Source of the DNA: Steinernema hermaphroditum | Lineage: Eukaryota > Nematoda > Chromadorea > Rhabditida > Steinernematidae | Assembly (NCBI GenBank): GCA_030435675.1 | Contig: CM059625.1 | Coordinates: forward strand, 11,408,001 to 11,472,000 | DNA length: 64,000 bases | Direction of reading: 5' to 3' | Shown: positions 41,701-59,187 of the stretch, piece after piece | How the letters are laid out: every line of letters begins with the position of its first letter | Numbering within the stretch: the stretch's first letter is position 1 | Notes under the pieces: generated by a model | Told to the model about the DNA's origin: nothing | The model's database searches: none | What the model saw: only the letters and a program-made list of their open reading frames with translations | Program-made: the position numbers and the translations under genes

Positions 41701-42091
41701 GATGATCCCCAATCGGCTCTTTCCGTCGTTTTCTTTGTTTCCCTGTTCCTTATACAATCTTTAACGCTCACTGCTCGCAAAGTGTCTTACGACTCTCGCT
41801 CTTAACTTACCGTAATTCAACGCTCCTAGTCGAACTTTTCGCATTCTCAGATTTTCTGGCTCTTCGGAGCCGTGGTCGCTCGGTCCATTTCTCCAAATGT
41901 CGCCTCATATATTTCCCCTCTCTTTCGCGTCTTTATCTTCACCACGGTTGCCTTAACTCGATTTCTATTCATTGTACATGTATGACCCAGATGCCTTTTC
42001 TCTCGTTTAAATCATCTTCTATCGTACCAAGTTGTATAATATAAATACGATTAAAGACGCTTGCTATTGGTACGCTTTATCACACGCATAT
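41701..42091. other. Convergent 3' region of vinculin and TAF13
   Basis: 391 bp between two convergent stop codons. It is pyrimidine-rich after the vinculin stop and AT-rich at the TAF13 side. No gene; the 3' UTRs of both are expected here. Confidence 0.6.
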
Positions 42092-42779
42092 TTACAATAC
42101 TTTGGATTCTTCAAATGCTTTGCGAGCCTTCTTAAGTTCTTCACTCATCGAAAGGAGCTCTTTGACACGACCAAAACGCTTCGGGTCTCGTCGGATGATG
42201 TAGTGAATGTCTTCGAGAGAGATCTTTCCCGGTTTACCAACGTTTAGTGCGCATTGGCAAAGCATGCGGATGTAATCGACGACGATTTGCTCTAGTAGCT
42301 CCAGTGTTTTATCGTATGGAACCTGAAAAGTCTCATGTTTGTGAGCACACGCGGGAGACTAAGACGTAAAGCAAACAGAATTCCTCTGAGACGCCAACGA
42401 TTACTACTCAAACTGACAGCCACGGTAAAAAAGTGCTCACTAGTTAGGAATTGACTATAATCGACCTAAATTGTAAGTTCTGCATTCTACAAGTAAACGA
42501 CAAAAACAAATTGTAAAAAAGCGGTCTTCCAAATTAAAGGGTTCCGAGCAAAAGCTCTCCGAAGCAATCCATATCACGCTGCTTAAAATTGCCCGATATC
42601 TACACGCTCATTAAGTTTAGTTTTGGGCCTAAACACACCTTTTCATCTCCGTAGCCATAAAGCATCGATCTGAGCTCACGTCGGAACAAAAACTTCTTCT
42701 CGTCGGGTCCTCTCTTTTTGAGGTCTTCCTCGTCCTCATCCATGTCGGAATCGAAATTGAGCTCTTCGTCCATTATCAT
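42092..42779 (-). CDS. taf-13: TAF13, TFIID histone-fold subunit
   Basis: Two exons: 42779-42639 (47 codons) and 42322-42092 (76 codons plus stop), phase 0; 123 aa, the normal TAF13 length (human 124). An acidic N-terminus is followed by FRRELRSMLYGYGDEK, then a histone fold (TLELLEQIVVDYIRMLC, ISLEDIHYIIRRDPKRFGRV, KELLSMSEELKKARKAFEES). TAF13 pairs with TAF11 in TFIID. The ATG lies 6 nt after tttttgtag, a likely trans-splice site; a second ATG follows two codons later. Family identity is clear. Confidence 0.94.
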
Positions 42780-45279
42780 CGTGAACTACAAAAAAATGAC
42801 GGTTACGCCTTGTTTAAGTCACGTGGTAGCAGTGACGAACGATATGGTAATATGGATAAAGTGCAATGCGAAACATATGATTTCTGGACGCCGCCGCTTT
42901 TTCACATTATTGCCGACGCTCTTACATAGCAAAGGTCGGTCGCTGCGGGACCCAGTTGGCTTACCCCTGTCCAAAGAGGTCTGAGCATGAGAAAAAGAAT
43001 GAAGGGATCTGAATTCTGTCAGTCTTTTACCTTGTCAACCTGACGCTGTAGGAATAGGAAGAGGTTTCATCCATTTTTTGCAAATTGAGTCACCAAAATG
43101 TTGTGCAAGTAAGATGCGCATTCGCATTGACATGTACATTGATTATGATCTAGTTTATATTAGGACGACGTTTGTCCAAAATACGCATCGGACAAAAGGA
43201 AACTACTCCGATTATATGTAAATCTTCCCCTTTTATATGGTTACTGTATACGACACTAATTTGCCCTATGCATAATGTGGAAATTTCGTTCCTATTCTGC
43301 CTATTATATTCTCCATTAAGAAGTTTCGCTTTCCTTGATTACTGTCTTCTTTTTTTACGAGGATCGAACCGTAGCCTTTAAACTGAATTTGAAAAACGCA
43401 TAAACAAGTGAACCGGTGCGCTAACATTATGTTTCACCGATGAAGGTCATCGCGTGACACACGACTTCGTGGTTTGTTATGCACTCCTTTTTGAATTTAC
43501 CATCGACTGTGTCCCTGATGTTTATAGCTCTTCCACTAAAGGATTCGTTATTGCTGATACACTTCACATAGTACCGGCTTTTCAGCTAATTGTACGTGGA
43601 TCGTCTGTCTCATATGGATTTAAAAAAAGTGCTGCAAACCCTACTGAGAAATTCCATGACTCTACAGCCGATGTCAGAAGGGAGCAATTTGGCAAACACT
43701 TTTCTTTTGTTTGCGCGTTGTGCTTATTCCGGTTTCATCCACTCTTTCCTTCTATTTTCGTGTGATCCATGATAAGATGATGGATGTAGTGTTCGGCGAC
43801 TTGACTTGGACTCCGTTAACGGCGTGAAAGGGGTCAGGATGGCTGCAAAAAGCAAAAATTCGGCATCCATCTTGAGTTCTTCGCCACCGATTGAAGGCGT
43901 TTTTGAAGGATTGAAGGCAGATTCGGTGGCGAGTCTAGGACGACCTTCACCAGGTCGTGACTCGAGAAGGACAGTGGAGATTACATCAAAGAGCAGAACG
44001 GGACGCCGAGATCGCCATTACACGGTGGCGACTCTGTGATAAAATCTTGTAGGCGGCAGTGTGCCGACCGAGAATTAAACCGTGTCGGCGTCGTTAAACC
44101 ACTATTGTACCGGATGAGCTGCCGGAGGACAGTCTGCTCGATAGCCCTTCTGAATCATTAAATGAAGGTCTCCGCTACCAGCAAGGTGTTGCGACGATTA
44201 GGATCAGAAGATAACGTCGGAAAACAACACTTTTTTTTCGGAGATATGGTACCAAACAGGATAAAAGTTCCTAGAAGGCTTCGATGTCTAGGAAGTGGGT
44301 CAAAACAGAGGAATCTCGTTAACCAGGAACTTTCTCTTTTGCCAACAGGCGAACCCTCAGTGCATATGGCCTTTGTGGTGGACAAGTGGGAGCAAAGTGC
44401 ATTTACAGTTCGAAAATGAAAATATGTAATTAACCAGTTCGCTATAAACAGGAATGGACACTAATGTACGGCACGTAGATGCGCTAAGAGTTCGGAATTA
44501 TCTCCGCTTTCGCACCTTGTAAGTGCGTAGACAGGCGAAGATCATGATCGAGAGGTTCATAGTGCAATGACATTAAGAAAACATACATAACCAGCGAAAA
44601 CAACGTGACACCAACGAGATAGACTGATTAATGGTATTCGAATGGACTCTGAACAGTTTCAATTGGTCGGCACTTCCTTAACATGTATAGAAAAATTGGT
44701 ATAAAATTGTTCTGTTTTGGATTCACATACAAAAAGGGCTATAGATGCGAAAGATTTGTTTATTGCACGAAGCACACTGGTCATGAAGCTTTTCCGGATT
44801 ATGATAACAGTTAGAAAGATGCAGATTTTCGCTTTTTTGCACATTGCATTTTGATTCTCCGTTAAATAGGAAAAAGTAGATGAGATTGCCGTGAAGGTGC
44901 AACACTGGGAGGGCAGGTTTTTGTGTGAAATTTTTGGACCCCATCTGCATACATTTTGCACTTAACCCGCTGCTCTTAGGCAGATATGCAACTTGGGGAC
45001 AGGTTCCATTTCTCCGAAATGTTTTCCTCTGTCGCTTTCCTCTTCTCGCGCTTTTTTCTTTTGGAGGTGGCGCAAGTACGGACGATTGCATCTTCGGGAA
45101 GACCGATGACAGAACACTGATTTTATCGTGTTCTAGAGGCGGTTCCCTCCAGATCTGGTGATATAGGGTCGATGCATAATCGCCACCAATCGAAACTCTC
45201 TCCTCATTCCTGTCTGAGTGTCTCACGATAACCTTTGGTTCAGTCGCCCTCAAGGCCTAACTTTCAGACAGCCCTCACC
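42780..45279. other. Divergent intergenic region, no supported gene
   Basis: About 2.5 kb between TAF13 (minus) and the DUF1248-like gene (plus). Open frames at 43806-44039 and 44162-44419 lack splice context and family resemblance. They could be decayed repeat sequence. Confidence 0.4.
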
Positions 45280-46585
45280 ATGGATGCCGTACTCCTGGAG
45301 CGTGTTAACGAGCTGATCACCGGAACCAAGACCCAAAGGGCCCTAAATGGTGGACTCTTGCCCCTTAACAACAATGCGTCTGTCCTCGAGGTCGCCGAGA
45401 TCAGCACTGTTACCGTTGTGGATACCGATGGAGAAACGCCAGTTGCCTTTGGTGCCTTCAATAGGTACTCCGCGAACCAGGTGATATTCCATGAACGTGT
45501 TTAGAATGGCTGTTAAATTTAGGCGTATTGCATGTTAAATGAAATTGTTGACAAGTACCGTAAGAACTACGTCAAGGTCGAAAAGGTCGAGAAGGAAGGC
45601 GCTGACAAACGAAACATGATGCTTAAGGTATGTCACGCTGTCAGTGGTGGATGGCCTCAACTACGGTAGATCATATAGATCGCTGACGTCGTCGAGGAAC
45701 GCACTAGTCTTGGAGGCCTTCCACAGTACTTCAATGCGTTCGCTGAACGGATGGCTCGCCCCCTTTTGCAGCACGTCGTTGACGCCCTGCTTGAGAATAC
45801 CGTAGGAACGGGGAACATGGATGTTAAGAAGAACATCACTGTCGACTTGTACGATGGAATGAACCCGTGAGTACTTTTATCTGTGTACTCAAATATGTTA
45901 TTATTCTGACGGTCACTACTTATCTTTCAGTGAGTACAACACGTTCGATGATGCTCTTTGGAGAGATTTCTCAGGATTCGTCGTAACTGATCGTTACCGA
46001 TACTTCGAGATCGATATTCCCAAGTAAAACAAAAGTTATACCGGCATGTGCATGTTGTTTGATTCAGGAACAGTTTGATCGATGTTGTTTCAAAGCAGGA
46101 GAAGTCCGGAGCGACTCTGCGTTTCGATGATTTGAACAAAAAGAGTGAGCCCTTCTTCGGAGACTACGATTCCTGTGTCGCTATCGCCCATCGCCAAGAT
46201 TTTCTCGACTTCTTCACTCGTCTCCACGGCGTCAAGGGCACGATTGCCTTTGATGAAGGAAACGAGCCGGCCGGCTATGTTCTTTCCCTCCACGACCGCA
46301 TTCTCCAGTGCTACGCTGAAACTGCCCAAATCTCCAAGTAATACTAAAGTCGAGGAAGATAGAAAAATATCGGATTTCAGTGAACTCCTTGCAAAGCACG
46401 TTTCTTCTATGGAAGCCGACACCGTGAAGATGTTCATTCGTCACGATGACGAGTGGATAGGCAAAGATCTTCTGGCTTCAGCGACCTCCACCCGTCGTGT
46501 CCGCCGCTTCCACACCCGCACCATGCCTGCCCAGGTCAAGTGGTCGAAGGTCTTCGTCGTCAACACTGGTCTTAACTTGTTCTAA
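45280..46585 (+). CDS. Nematode-type conserved protein, DUF1248/GNAT-like
   Basis: Six exons: 45280-45480, 45523-45627, 45679-45866, 45931-46023, 46068-46337, 46381-46585; 353 aa. The ATG is 12 nt after tttcag. Mostly soluble alpha/beta sequence with no signal peptide or membrane span. Residues about 260-290 read GTIAFDEGNEPAGYVLSL, like the beta4/A-motif region of GNAT acetyltransferases, and the layout resembles the nematode-restricted DUF1248 proteins. That match is from memory of the family style, so substrate and reaction are unknown. Codons strongly prefer C-ending forms, pointing to high expression. The 3' UTR has an AATAAA at 46724-46729. Confidence 0.75.
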
Positions 46586-46723
46586 TTCTTTAAAATTGTA
46601 CATTTCCCGCTTTCACTTCTAACTGCGCCTTCCTCGCTCTGTCCTGAAGGTCCATGCAATTTACACGTTGTAAATTTCACCGCACAGCTCAGAAGATATC
46701 ATAAGTTTGTTATTTACTTTCCT

Positions 46724-46729
46724 AATAAA
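46724..46729 (+). other. Polyadenylation signal AATAAA
   Basis: Canonical hexamer 139 bp after the DUF1248-like stop codon and only 32 bp from the stop of the convergent longin gene (46761), so the two 3' UTRs probably overlap antisense. Confidence 0.6.
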
Positions 46730-46760
46730 TATATTTATGACCAATAATGTACGCAAAAAC

Positions 46761-49700
46761 CTAATTCAGTGCGCTTTGTGAGGAGACCAACTTCTCATAT
46801 AACAAAAGCGATAGTTGGCTACTCTGATGGATGGCGAGGTTAATGTTGACGAAGACGTCGAACAGGAAGGAACAGAAGAGCGGAGTCGCTAGGTTCCTTA
46901 TGCTCTCTACGGAGGGCTTCTTCTCTCGCGAAACGAAATTTCGTAGACGGCTCACAATAGTTTGCTGGTTTATGCGATACTCCAACACGTTTGACAACTG
47001 AAATATCACACGTTACTTAGTCTAGTACAAAAATCGAATAGATTTACTACCACTTAGTTTTATGGAAGTTTGTTTTCATCGTGAAAATCTCGAAAAGTGC
47101 GAACAACCGTGACGTTACGGTGACCTTGTACCTACCTCAACAAGTAAATATTCCTTCCCTTCGACGTCCACTTTTCGTATTCTCCTTTTGAACAAAGGCC
47201 TTTCAGCATATTCAACCATCTGCCTTTTTTCGGCATCTAAATACAATGCGCAACTGGCGAAGTGCCGAAATCGGACTTACCTTCACAATACGAGAACGAT
47301 AACCTCGTATCGAGCGCAAGAATATAGTAAGCTTTCATGTCAAAACCCAACAGGAGCGGGTTTAGACTATGATGGCAATTCGAAGGCATCGACAAAAGAC
47401 TGACGTGACTGTGGAGTCGAGCAGTTATCCGCTGCACACTTTTCACCAAAGTATCAAATTTGTAATTGTAGGCGACATAAAACGCCTGGGAGCAGAGTTC
47501 ATTCATGATGTTATGGAGCTGCCTTTGAAAGTGTGCGACCAGAGCATCAACATGCACCGGGAATCCGGTGCTGCGGCTAGCGTAATATCGGGCTGAAGAA
47601 ACGGAGCTCGACTGGATGGAATTTGACGATCCCCATCTGTTCGAGAGGGTTGATGACGAGTCGCGAATCCTCTGTATCAAGCTGTTTCCTTTTGGAGGAG
47701 TGATTAGCGTTTGTGTTCCCGGTTGTTGATTGAATTGGCTGAGCAGTCTTAGCCAAAGATTCTAAAGTCTTTATTGTTTATTGTGTCCATAGGCTACGGT
47801 ATGTAAGGGCTTGACTTCATGACTTTGACGTACAATCTAAGCCCGATTCTTATCGGCGGAATATTCTTTGCCTCAGATTATTTCCTTACAGAACTTTCGA
47901 TCATCGATCTTAATTTGACATAATTATGACCAGAAGAGAAAGATCTTTGTTCATGCTTTGTCACTTGATTTGAAAATTCTGATGGTATTTTGGGCCTCAA
48001 AGTTGAGAAAGGTAGTTCGGCAGCCGCACACTGCAATCGCTTTTTTTTACGTGGGAAGTTGGAGTGGCGAATTTAAGTTCGGGTGAGCTTTTCTAAACAT
48101 GAGCCTTCTCTTCATAGTTTGTTGTGCAGTCTCCTGATTAAGAATTCTTTAGAATATTTGGAAGGACTTGGTGTGGGACTAATTTTCGACAAGTTTACTC
48201 TGGATAAAACGAATTACCTCAAGAAGTGCGGCCGATCTGTTCGTGTCCCTTAGAAAGGTGTATTGTGCGAGTCCACCGCTAGCCGCCACTTCGGTGACAT
48301 TTGGAATTAGGTTACGTAGACTGGCACAGAACTTCTGCAGGAGTACTGTGAGAGTGGACAGAACTTCTGCCAGACCGGCTCCAGGTCGTACGACGTCGAG
48401 TATTCCTACTACAGTACAGAGTTGTTCAATGAGGCCACTTCCGTTGACACTGGATATACACACCATATCGATGTCATCGCTCAGAGGAACAACGAATAGA
48501 TTTACAATTTGTCGTTGTCCGTCAGGGCGCAGTTTTAGCCACACCTTAGGATTAGAGGGTCAGCTATGCAGAAAACTAGAAACGTACCTGCTCCATAGTA
48601 CCTCGGCGCGTTTTCGAAGAATCCATCGAGATCTGCGCAAACTGAATGATGTTTCTAAGATCCGAAGGGGTGAAGCGGTGTACGGTAGGAATGGAATTGG
48701 GCGTTGAGTTCCCCGATGCAATAAGTTGCCCGTCTTTCAAGAAGAAACATCTAAATTCTCGTTGTCTTCCTTTGAATATTCTTCTCAACTGACCTGCTTG
48801 TTCCCACATACATCTGTAGTTGGTGTGGTATTGCGGTGAGTTCGCCGAGTAGTCTTTGATTGGAAACCACCGTCTGGTAAGCAGCATTGAGTTCGGTGGA
48901 ATACACTGAGAAACAACACTATTGCTAGTAGTCTATCACTGTTATACCTTTAGCTGAATCGCTCTTTCCACTTGTGTATTCTGCGATGACGTGTTGTATC
49001 CTTTTTTCGACTTTCGATCGAATTTTGCGGATGGACGGAAAGTCGGCCTTCACTAGTTTGATCATCGGGCCGTAGTGGAACCCAAGAACCGAATCCACCT
49101 CTGTCATGAATTTTTGAAGTTTCGGGGGTGTCACTAAGCTAAAAGCAAAAGGAACGCCTGGACGCTATGCTTCCTAACTTACTCATCAGCTACACCTATC
49201 AGGAGAGATGCATCTGATTCTTTGAAGAATATTTGTAGCTTATCCATAACCATAGATTCGTAACATTCCGCATTTTTCTCTTGCATTGTCCGATAGAGTA
49301 GAATAAGGGGAAGAAATATTTGAAGAACGTCATTGTGATCAATTTCCTGAAAAGATGATTTATCCTGAGAGGCGTATCCAGAAACAGCGAGAATGCTGGA
49401 ATTCTGAGTCTACATATATGGATACTTATTTTTTCATATATACATATCTTTCTCGAAAGGTAAGAAGAGAGGTTTCCTCTGCCTAAAAACGGTCTATTAG
49501 ACACTGGAGACAACATCTTGTCTTCTGAACTTATTGATTGTTCCTATGATCGCGGTCTGTTTGTTTTACCGACTTTCCGTTAACGGTGTCTTCGTACTTA
49601 CCTGGTAAACGTAGTCCGTTGGCTTGTCAGCGCTCAGCTCGATGAACGGCGATTTTCTGTCCGAAAAGATGCCGCTACTGGTGGAAGGCGTGCTGCTCAA

Positions 49701-49790
49701 ATCAGAACCCGAGATAGTTTCGCGAAACGTCGGATCTCCAAAAACGTGTATGACGAGATTGTTTTCGTTCACAACGATGGCACCCAGCAT
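46761..49790 (-). CDS. Three-longin-type trafficking protein (MON1/HPS1/Fuzzy superfamily)
   Basis: Nine exons: 49790-49602, 49346-49183, 49138-48948, 48905-48794, 48750-48588, 48544-48218, 47761-47281, 47236-47136, 46997-46761; 654 aa. The ATG is 2 nt after ttctttcag. The layout has three longin-like blocks, about 1-145 (LLIGVADD), 200-310 (FLKDGQLIASG, then NLFVVPLSDDIDMVCISS) and 440-650 (YYILALDTRL). The spacing and beta-strand style resemble MON1, HPS1 and Fuzzy. These are halves of Rab guanine-exchange complexes (Mon1-Ccz1, BLOC-3). C. elegans GLO-3 is one candidate orthologue, but I cannot separate it from SAND-1 or HPS1 by eye. Exon 6 reads on to a stop at 48179 if intron 6 is retained; the phase-0 donor GAG/gtaatt joins it to exon 7. 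Confidence 0.6.
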
Positions 49791-52093
49791 AACTGAAAGA
49801 ATAGTGACTCGTGAATTGGAAAGCCACAAAGTGCAGAGAGCAGAAAATCACGATCGAAGACGGTGCCAGTGAAACACTCTTATCAATGGCGTCACTGGAT
49901 TATATGTATTTCTGTATCTTCTCACGGCACAAGGGAAACAGCGGACCAAGAAGTGAGTGTTACCTCCTATTGCGCAATAGAAGACAGATAACCGTAGAGA
50001 AGACACTTATCAGAACAGTGCGCCAGCTGTTTTTTCTGATACATTACAACGGTATTCTAGGGCCGAAACGTGGGAAGCAGACGCGTACGTGGTGGCCAAC
50101 ATCGTCATTATGACACTCTGAGCGCATAGCTTCCGACGGCACAGCAGCACTGATAAGATAGTGCTCTAAGTGGCGAGGATGAGACTAGCCGCGGTCGACA
50201 TGCGGAAGGTCAGAGAAGCATTCCACGACTCTACTCGGTCAGTTGGTACATCACGATTTACTTTTCGGTGGCCAAACATCGTAGTCACTGTTTATCACAA
50301 TCAAGACTCCTTAATCACAGCGTCTATTTACTTTCCAGGACTGACGGAATGAGGGAATGCGTACTTCCCTGTGTGCCGAGTGACCATTTAGTTTATGCTC
50401 TGTGCCAAGAGCACTTTGGAGAAGGTTTCACAGGACAGTTTCTGATATCAACACACCTTCATTTTCGTTGTGTTATCCCGTGCACAAAGTAGAGTTTGAT
50501 GTACAGAACTTTTAATTACACCTCAATTAAACACGAATGCGATGCAAGTTAAAGTTACTGGCACTCACTTGACACAATACATATTGTAGTACAGTGTGGG
50601 TGCACTGATCTAAAATAAGGCAGCTGATCATTGAGCGGTCATCATATGGACGAGTTATTCTTCCTCCCATGGTCTGCCTGTTATGTTCAGAAGACTTTAT
50701 TGCTAAACGTTTCCATAACGTCGGGTTGCTAAGGCCTAGAAAAAAGAATAAGAGTTGAGCACGAGTTATCTTGGAGTTTGACTGGTTGTCTCGCTTAAAA
50801 CTTTCGTTCTCTAGCTCCTATTAATTATTCGCATTGCAGAACATGAGCACCTGATCGCCTTTTAACAGTGAACACTGTGGTCCATAAATCGAATTTCAGG
50901 CTCTAAATGTGGTTTACGGCCCCCCGATTATCGTGAGGAATCTGTGCACAGAGAAGTGACTCTGAACAGTTAAGTCATTTCAAAAGAACGAGACAATGTG
51001 GGGGACACAAAAGCGATGACTCTGTCTTCTTTTCCTGTTTGCGATGAAGTTCCTTTTTTCTTCATGTATGTTTCGTATAGAAAAGATAGAAGAATGATAG
51101 CTTGTGGAATATGAGTCATGTCGATTGAAAAGACCAGAACCTCAAAGCTTCGAGATCTATGTGGTCGATGGTTATGCCGGTTTAATCCAGTGGCAGCTTG
51201 TGTGTCTCGTAAAAAAAAGTCGCGTGCTTAAACCCTGCAGCTTTTTCCAAACATGTGTAGTTCGATTCTAAATCGTTTTTTTGATCCACCACGTTGAACT
51301 GGTTTGTTGAAAGCTATTGAAAACTGATAGGACTAGAACGTACTACTGCTGTGCTGACTAGTACTGTGATTACTATATATGAAACCTAAATTCTTGAAGA
51401 ATCATGACGGTCGACGGAAAGAAAAGGTTAAAATATCAAATTTTAAGTATTGACGTTGTTTATACGGCAACGTCCTAAAAAGTATGTGTGTTGAAAGTAT
51501 CCTGTTCGACGTGTTTTCAAGATATCGCGAGATTCGTGTAATTGATACCCCTGATTGCTTGTGATCGTGTGCTGTCAACCTCTTCATTTTCGAAGGAATC
51601 ATTTAGTGTCTGAGTTCGTGAGTGGCTGATAGGAGTATAATGGAAACACTGAAACACGAATCTTGTAGTATCCCCTTTATGTCTACACTGATGACGTGTC
51701 TACTCGTCAACCCTCATTGACCTCCGCCGCAAAATCAGATTTTGAAGTCCGATTACAACCGAAGCGGCGCTTTCTCATCTTTTATTCTGTTTTCTCTCGA
51801 GCTCTATTTTTGGTCGAACTCCATTATCTTCGGTGCTTTCAGAACGGTTCTGTTCTCATCAACGGCTCACCTCATCGAACGCCGTAATCCAGGGCTTCTA
51901 GGGGGTGCCGATGAGTTCCAATAGCTGTCCTCTTAGTTCGTGTCCCTAATTGTTGTGACTTCAATGTAGGTTAGCAGTTAACACATCATGCTTGTTGATT
52001 CACTGCTGTTATGCTAACAAGATTTGCACCCGATAATATGTGTTGTTCGAGGTCCCATTTCCAGCAACATCTTTTCTTTCAACGCCGGCGACG
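49791..52093. other. Intergenic, no supported gene
   Basis: About 2.3 kb upstream of the longin gene and of the possible alternative mGluR first exon. Short unsupported frames only. Confidence 0.4.
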
Positions 52094-52255
52094 ATGGCGT
52101 CGACGAAGGCGCGACGCCGCGACAGCTCTATACGTTCGTCCTTGCCGCTTCATTCGTTGGACCTCAATCGCCACCGCACTCCCGAAATCCTGGCGGTGCC
52201 GATTGTTCTCCTCTTCATCAGTCGCGTCACAAACGGAGCGCACTGCCCCCTTACC
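52094..52255 (+). CDS. Possible alternative first exon of the metabotropic glutamate receptor gene
   Basis: ATG 52094 opens 54 codons ending in a gtagtc donor in phase 0. This fits the phase-0 acceptor of mGluR exon 2 at 54800. A tttccag acceptor lies about 30 nt upstream of the ATG. The peptide begins basic and Ser-rich (MASTKARRRDSSIRSS) and ends with a hydrophobic signal-like stretch (ILAVPIVLLFISRVTNGAHC). It would replace the short signal peptide of the 54685 start. The supporting evidence is phase, codon style and topology only. Confidence 0.4.
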
Positions 52256-54684
52256 GTAGTCCGTGAATCTGTTTTCACCTCATAGTGGAGTTCTGGTGTC
52301 TCAAGGGTCTAATTTACCTGTTATTGCCCTCTTTCCGTCAGCTCTGACATTATCGTAAGCGCTCAACAACAGACATCGTACGGGCTATCTTCGACCTTCT
52401 AAACTCTTCGTTCGTTTCGTTCGATACATACCTATCACACGTTTGCACGGAAAGTGTTTCCGTCCCGTGTTTCTGCATTCACCACAACAATACGCACTTT
52501 TATCCGTCGCGAGAAACATTCTTCCGTTTCCGTCAGCGGCACTCTCCCACCTGGAGGTCTGTTTTGTTTACTCGCGTCAACTTTGAAATTTACAAATAAT
52601 TTAATGGGCATTTGATTAGCGGAGAGAGCGGAGCGGCCGCTTCTTCGCTGCTTTGTCTTTCCTTTCCCCTCAGCCGTTGTTCGCGCGTTTACCCGCCCGT
52701 AATTGGGCTCGCAGTGCCTGAGAACGGGTGAAGCATCACAACATTGTGTGTTCCAATTCAACGCCATCAACGAACACTTTTGCTTTGGGTCATCAGGGCC
52801 CAGAATCCTTAAGTCAATTTCCCTTTATTCACAGTTATGGACTCCTGAATTATTCAGCTGATCCGGTAAAATAAAAGTAAATACGGCGGATTTTTTAGAA
52901 ACACGACCGAGTAGAGAGCGAACTCTTATCCATAAGTTCATACGAAAACATTCTATTGTCACTGCCGTTTTATGAGGACATACCTCCTTGTTCTTCTGGC
53001 GCCTTCGCGGTCACGTGCGTCATCATGGTTACCAAATCATCAAAGTGAATTCTTAAGCATTTCAAGGCGAACCCTTGGAAGTATTCTCTGGAAAGGAAGA
53101 ATACTTTTTTGTCCCCAATAAAAAGAGTTCATCATTTAAAATTGCCCTCTTTCTAATTGCGGCCAAATTGGTTTAACCTAAGTCGCCCTGGAAGTGAAGA
53201 TATCCACACTTAATTCGAAGCCTCAATTAGAATTTAATAGGAGGCGATTAAGAGGAGACGATTCAAAGCCGATCTCGACGGACCATTTTGGTTCCCACCC
53301 TTAAGTCTGCCCCTACGTGTATTCTTGATATATTCTCTGGGGTATTTGCTTGAAAGAATTGATTTTTAAATCTGTTCGACGCGAAAATGCTCAATGGATG
53401 GAAGTTCACGGATTTTCCCACAGACGACATTCACGTGTTGGGTATCCTAAAGATCGCATCGGCCTATGCACAATACAGCGCCAAATTGGTGGTGGGAATA
53501 TCGCCGGGGTTTGGCAAATGTTTGCATCTCGGTCTTTGGATTCAAGTTACAGAATCGGGCGATTTCGGACGAAAAGGCAAACGAAGCCGTTGACTTGCAT
53601 CACACGAGTAGCAAAGGAAACGGACCATGATTCACGCGAGATGTATCAAATCTTGTTCACGAACGGTCACCCAAAGTTACCTTTTAATAGTATAAGTATT
53701 TCCTCAACATTACTATCATTATCGCAGCAATTTCAATTGTCATTCGCTAATTCATTTGCCAACGTATGACGCATGCGGGAACTTTCATTTCTTCAACGCT
53801 TTCTTGAGAAATTCTCATAGATCATAGTACACTAAACTTCCGGCGAAGCGCAGGATCTGAAAATGAGTCAGACAAGCTTCGAATAGTGCGCGCTATGCTC
53901 TCCATGATCCACCTCCCTGAGTTCCCACGCGCCCTAATTATATCGGATCTACTATTGATAAATACGAAAATACGCTGAGCACACGTGAGAATTCTGCCAC
54001 GATTCCGGAGAACACTCCAAATCGACCAAGCGTTTCACAGCCATTCTCCTTACTTCTAGAATTTCAACCCAACGTGCTCACTGTGACCACCTGAGACCTA
54101 GTGCCCTGCATAATGATTCGTCTCTGTACCTGCAAAGGGCCTGAGAATCGCCATTGGAAATCAACGGTGCACTAAAATTCAAGCTATCGCTTTTCCTTTT
54201 CGGTAGTTGTCCGTTGTCTGTTGAGTTTTAGCAATTTGATACTTCGCCCCGATGGCCGCGAGAATAGGCGTCATCTTTCGCTCCGTGCCCAAAGCTCGAA
54301 ACGGACGCACTGCGGAGGGTTGTTACCGAACCCTCGCCATGAGAATTCCACACGCCTATCCGTCTATCTTCCCTGCCGGATAATTGGGTATATTCTAGCT
54401 GCCGTTGTGAAGCCGAGATGCCCCGAGACCGTGGACACCTCCTGGCCCGCTCCACTCTGACGATTTCCGACGTGTCAAACATCGTTGTGCCTGCTATTGT
54501 CTTGTCTCTAGCGTGTCGTCTTCGGTTCAGATGTCATCTCACATGGCAGGATCCCTGTTTTCCTGTCCACAAGGCTGTCAGTTTTGTTTGAGTGATTGTC
54601 TTTCAGATTATGGAATGTCTAAGGAAGCGATTTCTGTAGTCCAGTGCTTCTGCTTTGTTTACAGTCTGCTGGCCGGCGTCAACA
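52256..54684. other. mGluR upstream or 5' intron region
   Basis: About 2.4 kb that is either promoter or first intron. No supported gene. A gtctttcag acceptor at about 54606 lies 79 nt before the mGluR ATG and could be a trans-splice site. Confidence 0.4.
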
Positions 54685-59016
<4,332 letters not shown>

Positions 59017-59181
59017 CATCGCCAGCACCTTAGTACTCAGGCCCCGACCCCATTCCCATTTAGCCAATTACAATTCGTATGCAACTATTTTGGCTCATGT
59101 TCCCCAAAACTACTCATTGACCGCACGGGTGTTTTGTCTTTTGACCTCTCGCCTCCCTCGCTCTCCTTAAACAACTCCCCC

Positions 59182-59187
59182 AATAAA
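59182..59187 (+). other. Polyadenylation signal AATAAA of the mGluR gene
   Basis: Canonical hexamer 166 bp after the stop codon on the same strand. Confidence 0.55.

Noticed and set aside
43352..43376. tRNA-like T-loop on the minus strand (GGTTCGATCC)
   Set aside because: The flanking bases do not form a five-pair T stem, and no acceptor, D or anticodon arms could be found upstream.
43806..44419. Two plus-strand frames (77 and 85 codons)
   Set aside because: Not linked by splice sites and not recognisable; possibly decayed repeat, but I saw no repeat partner in the window.
48179..48217. Stop codon of the longin gene at 48179
   Set aside because: A phase-0 donor at 48218/48217 joins to a long coding exon that completes the protein; the read-through stop is more likely intron retention.
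53350..53769. 139-codon plus-strand frame upstream of the mGluR
   Set aside because: No ATG-to-donor logic, no acceptor, and no recognisable domain.
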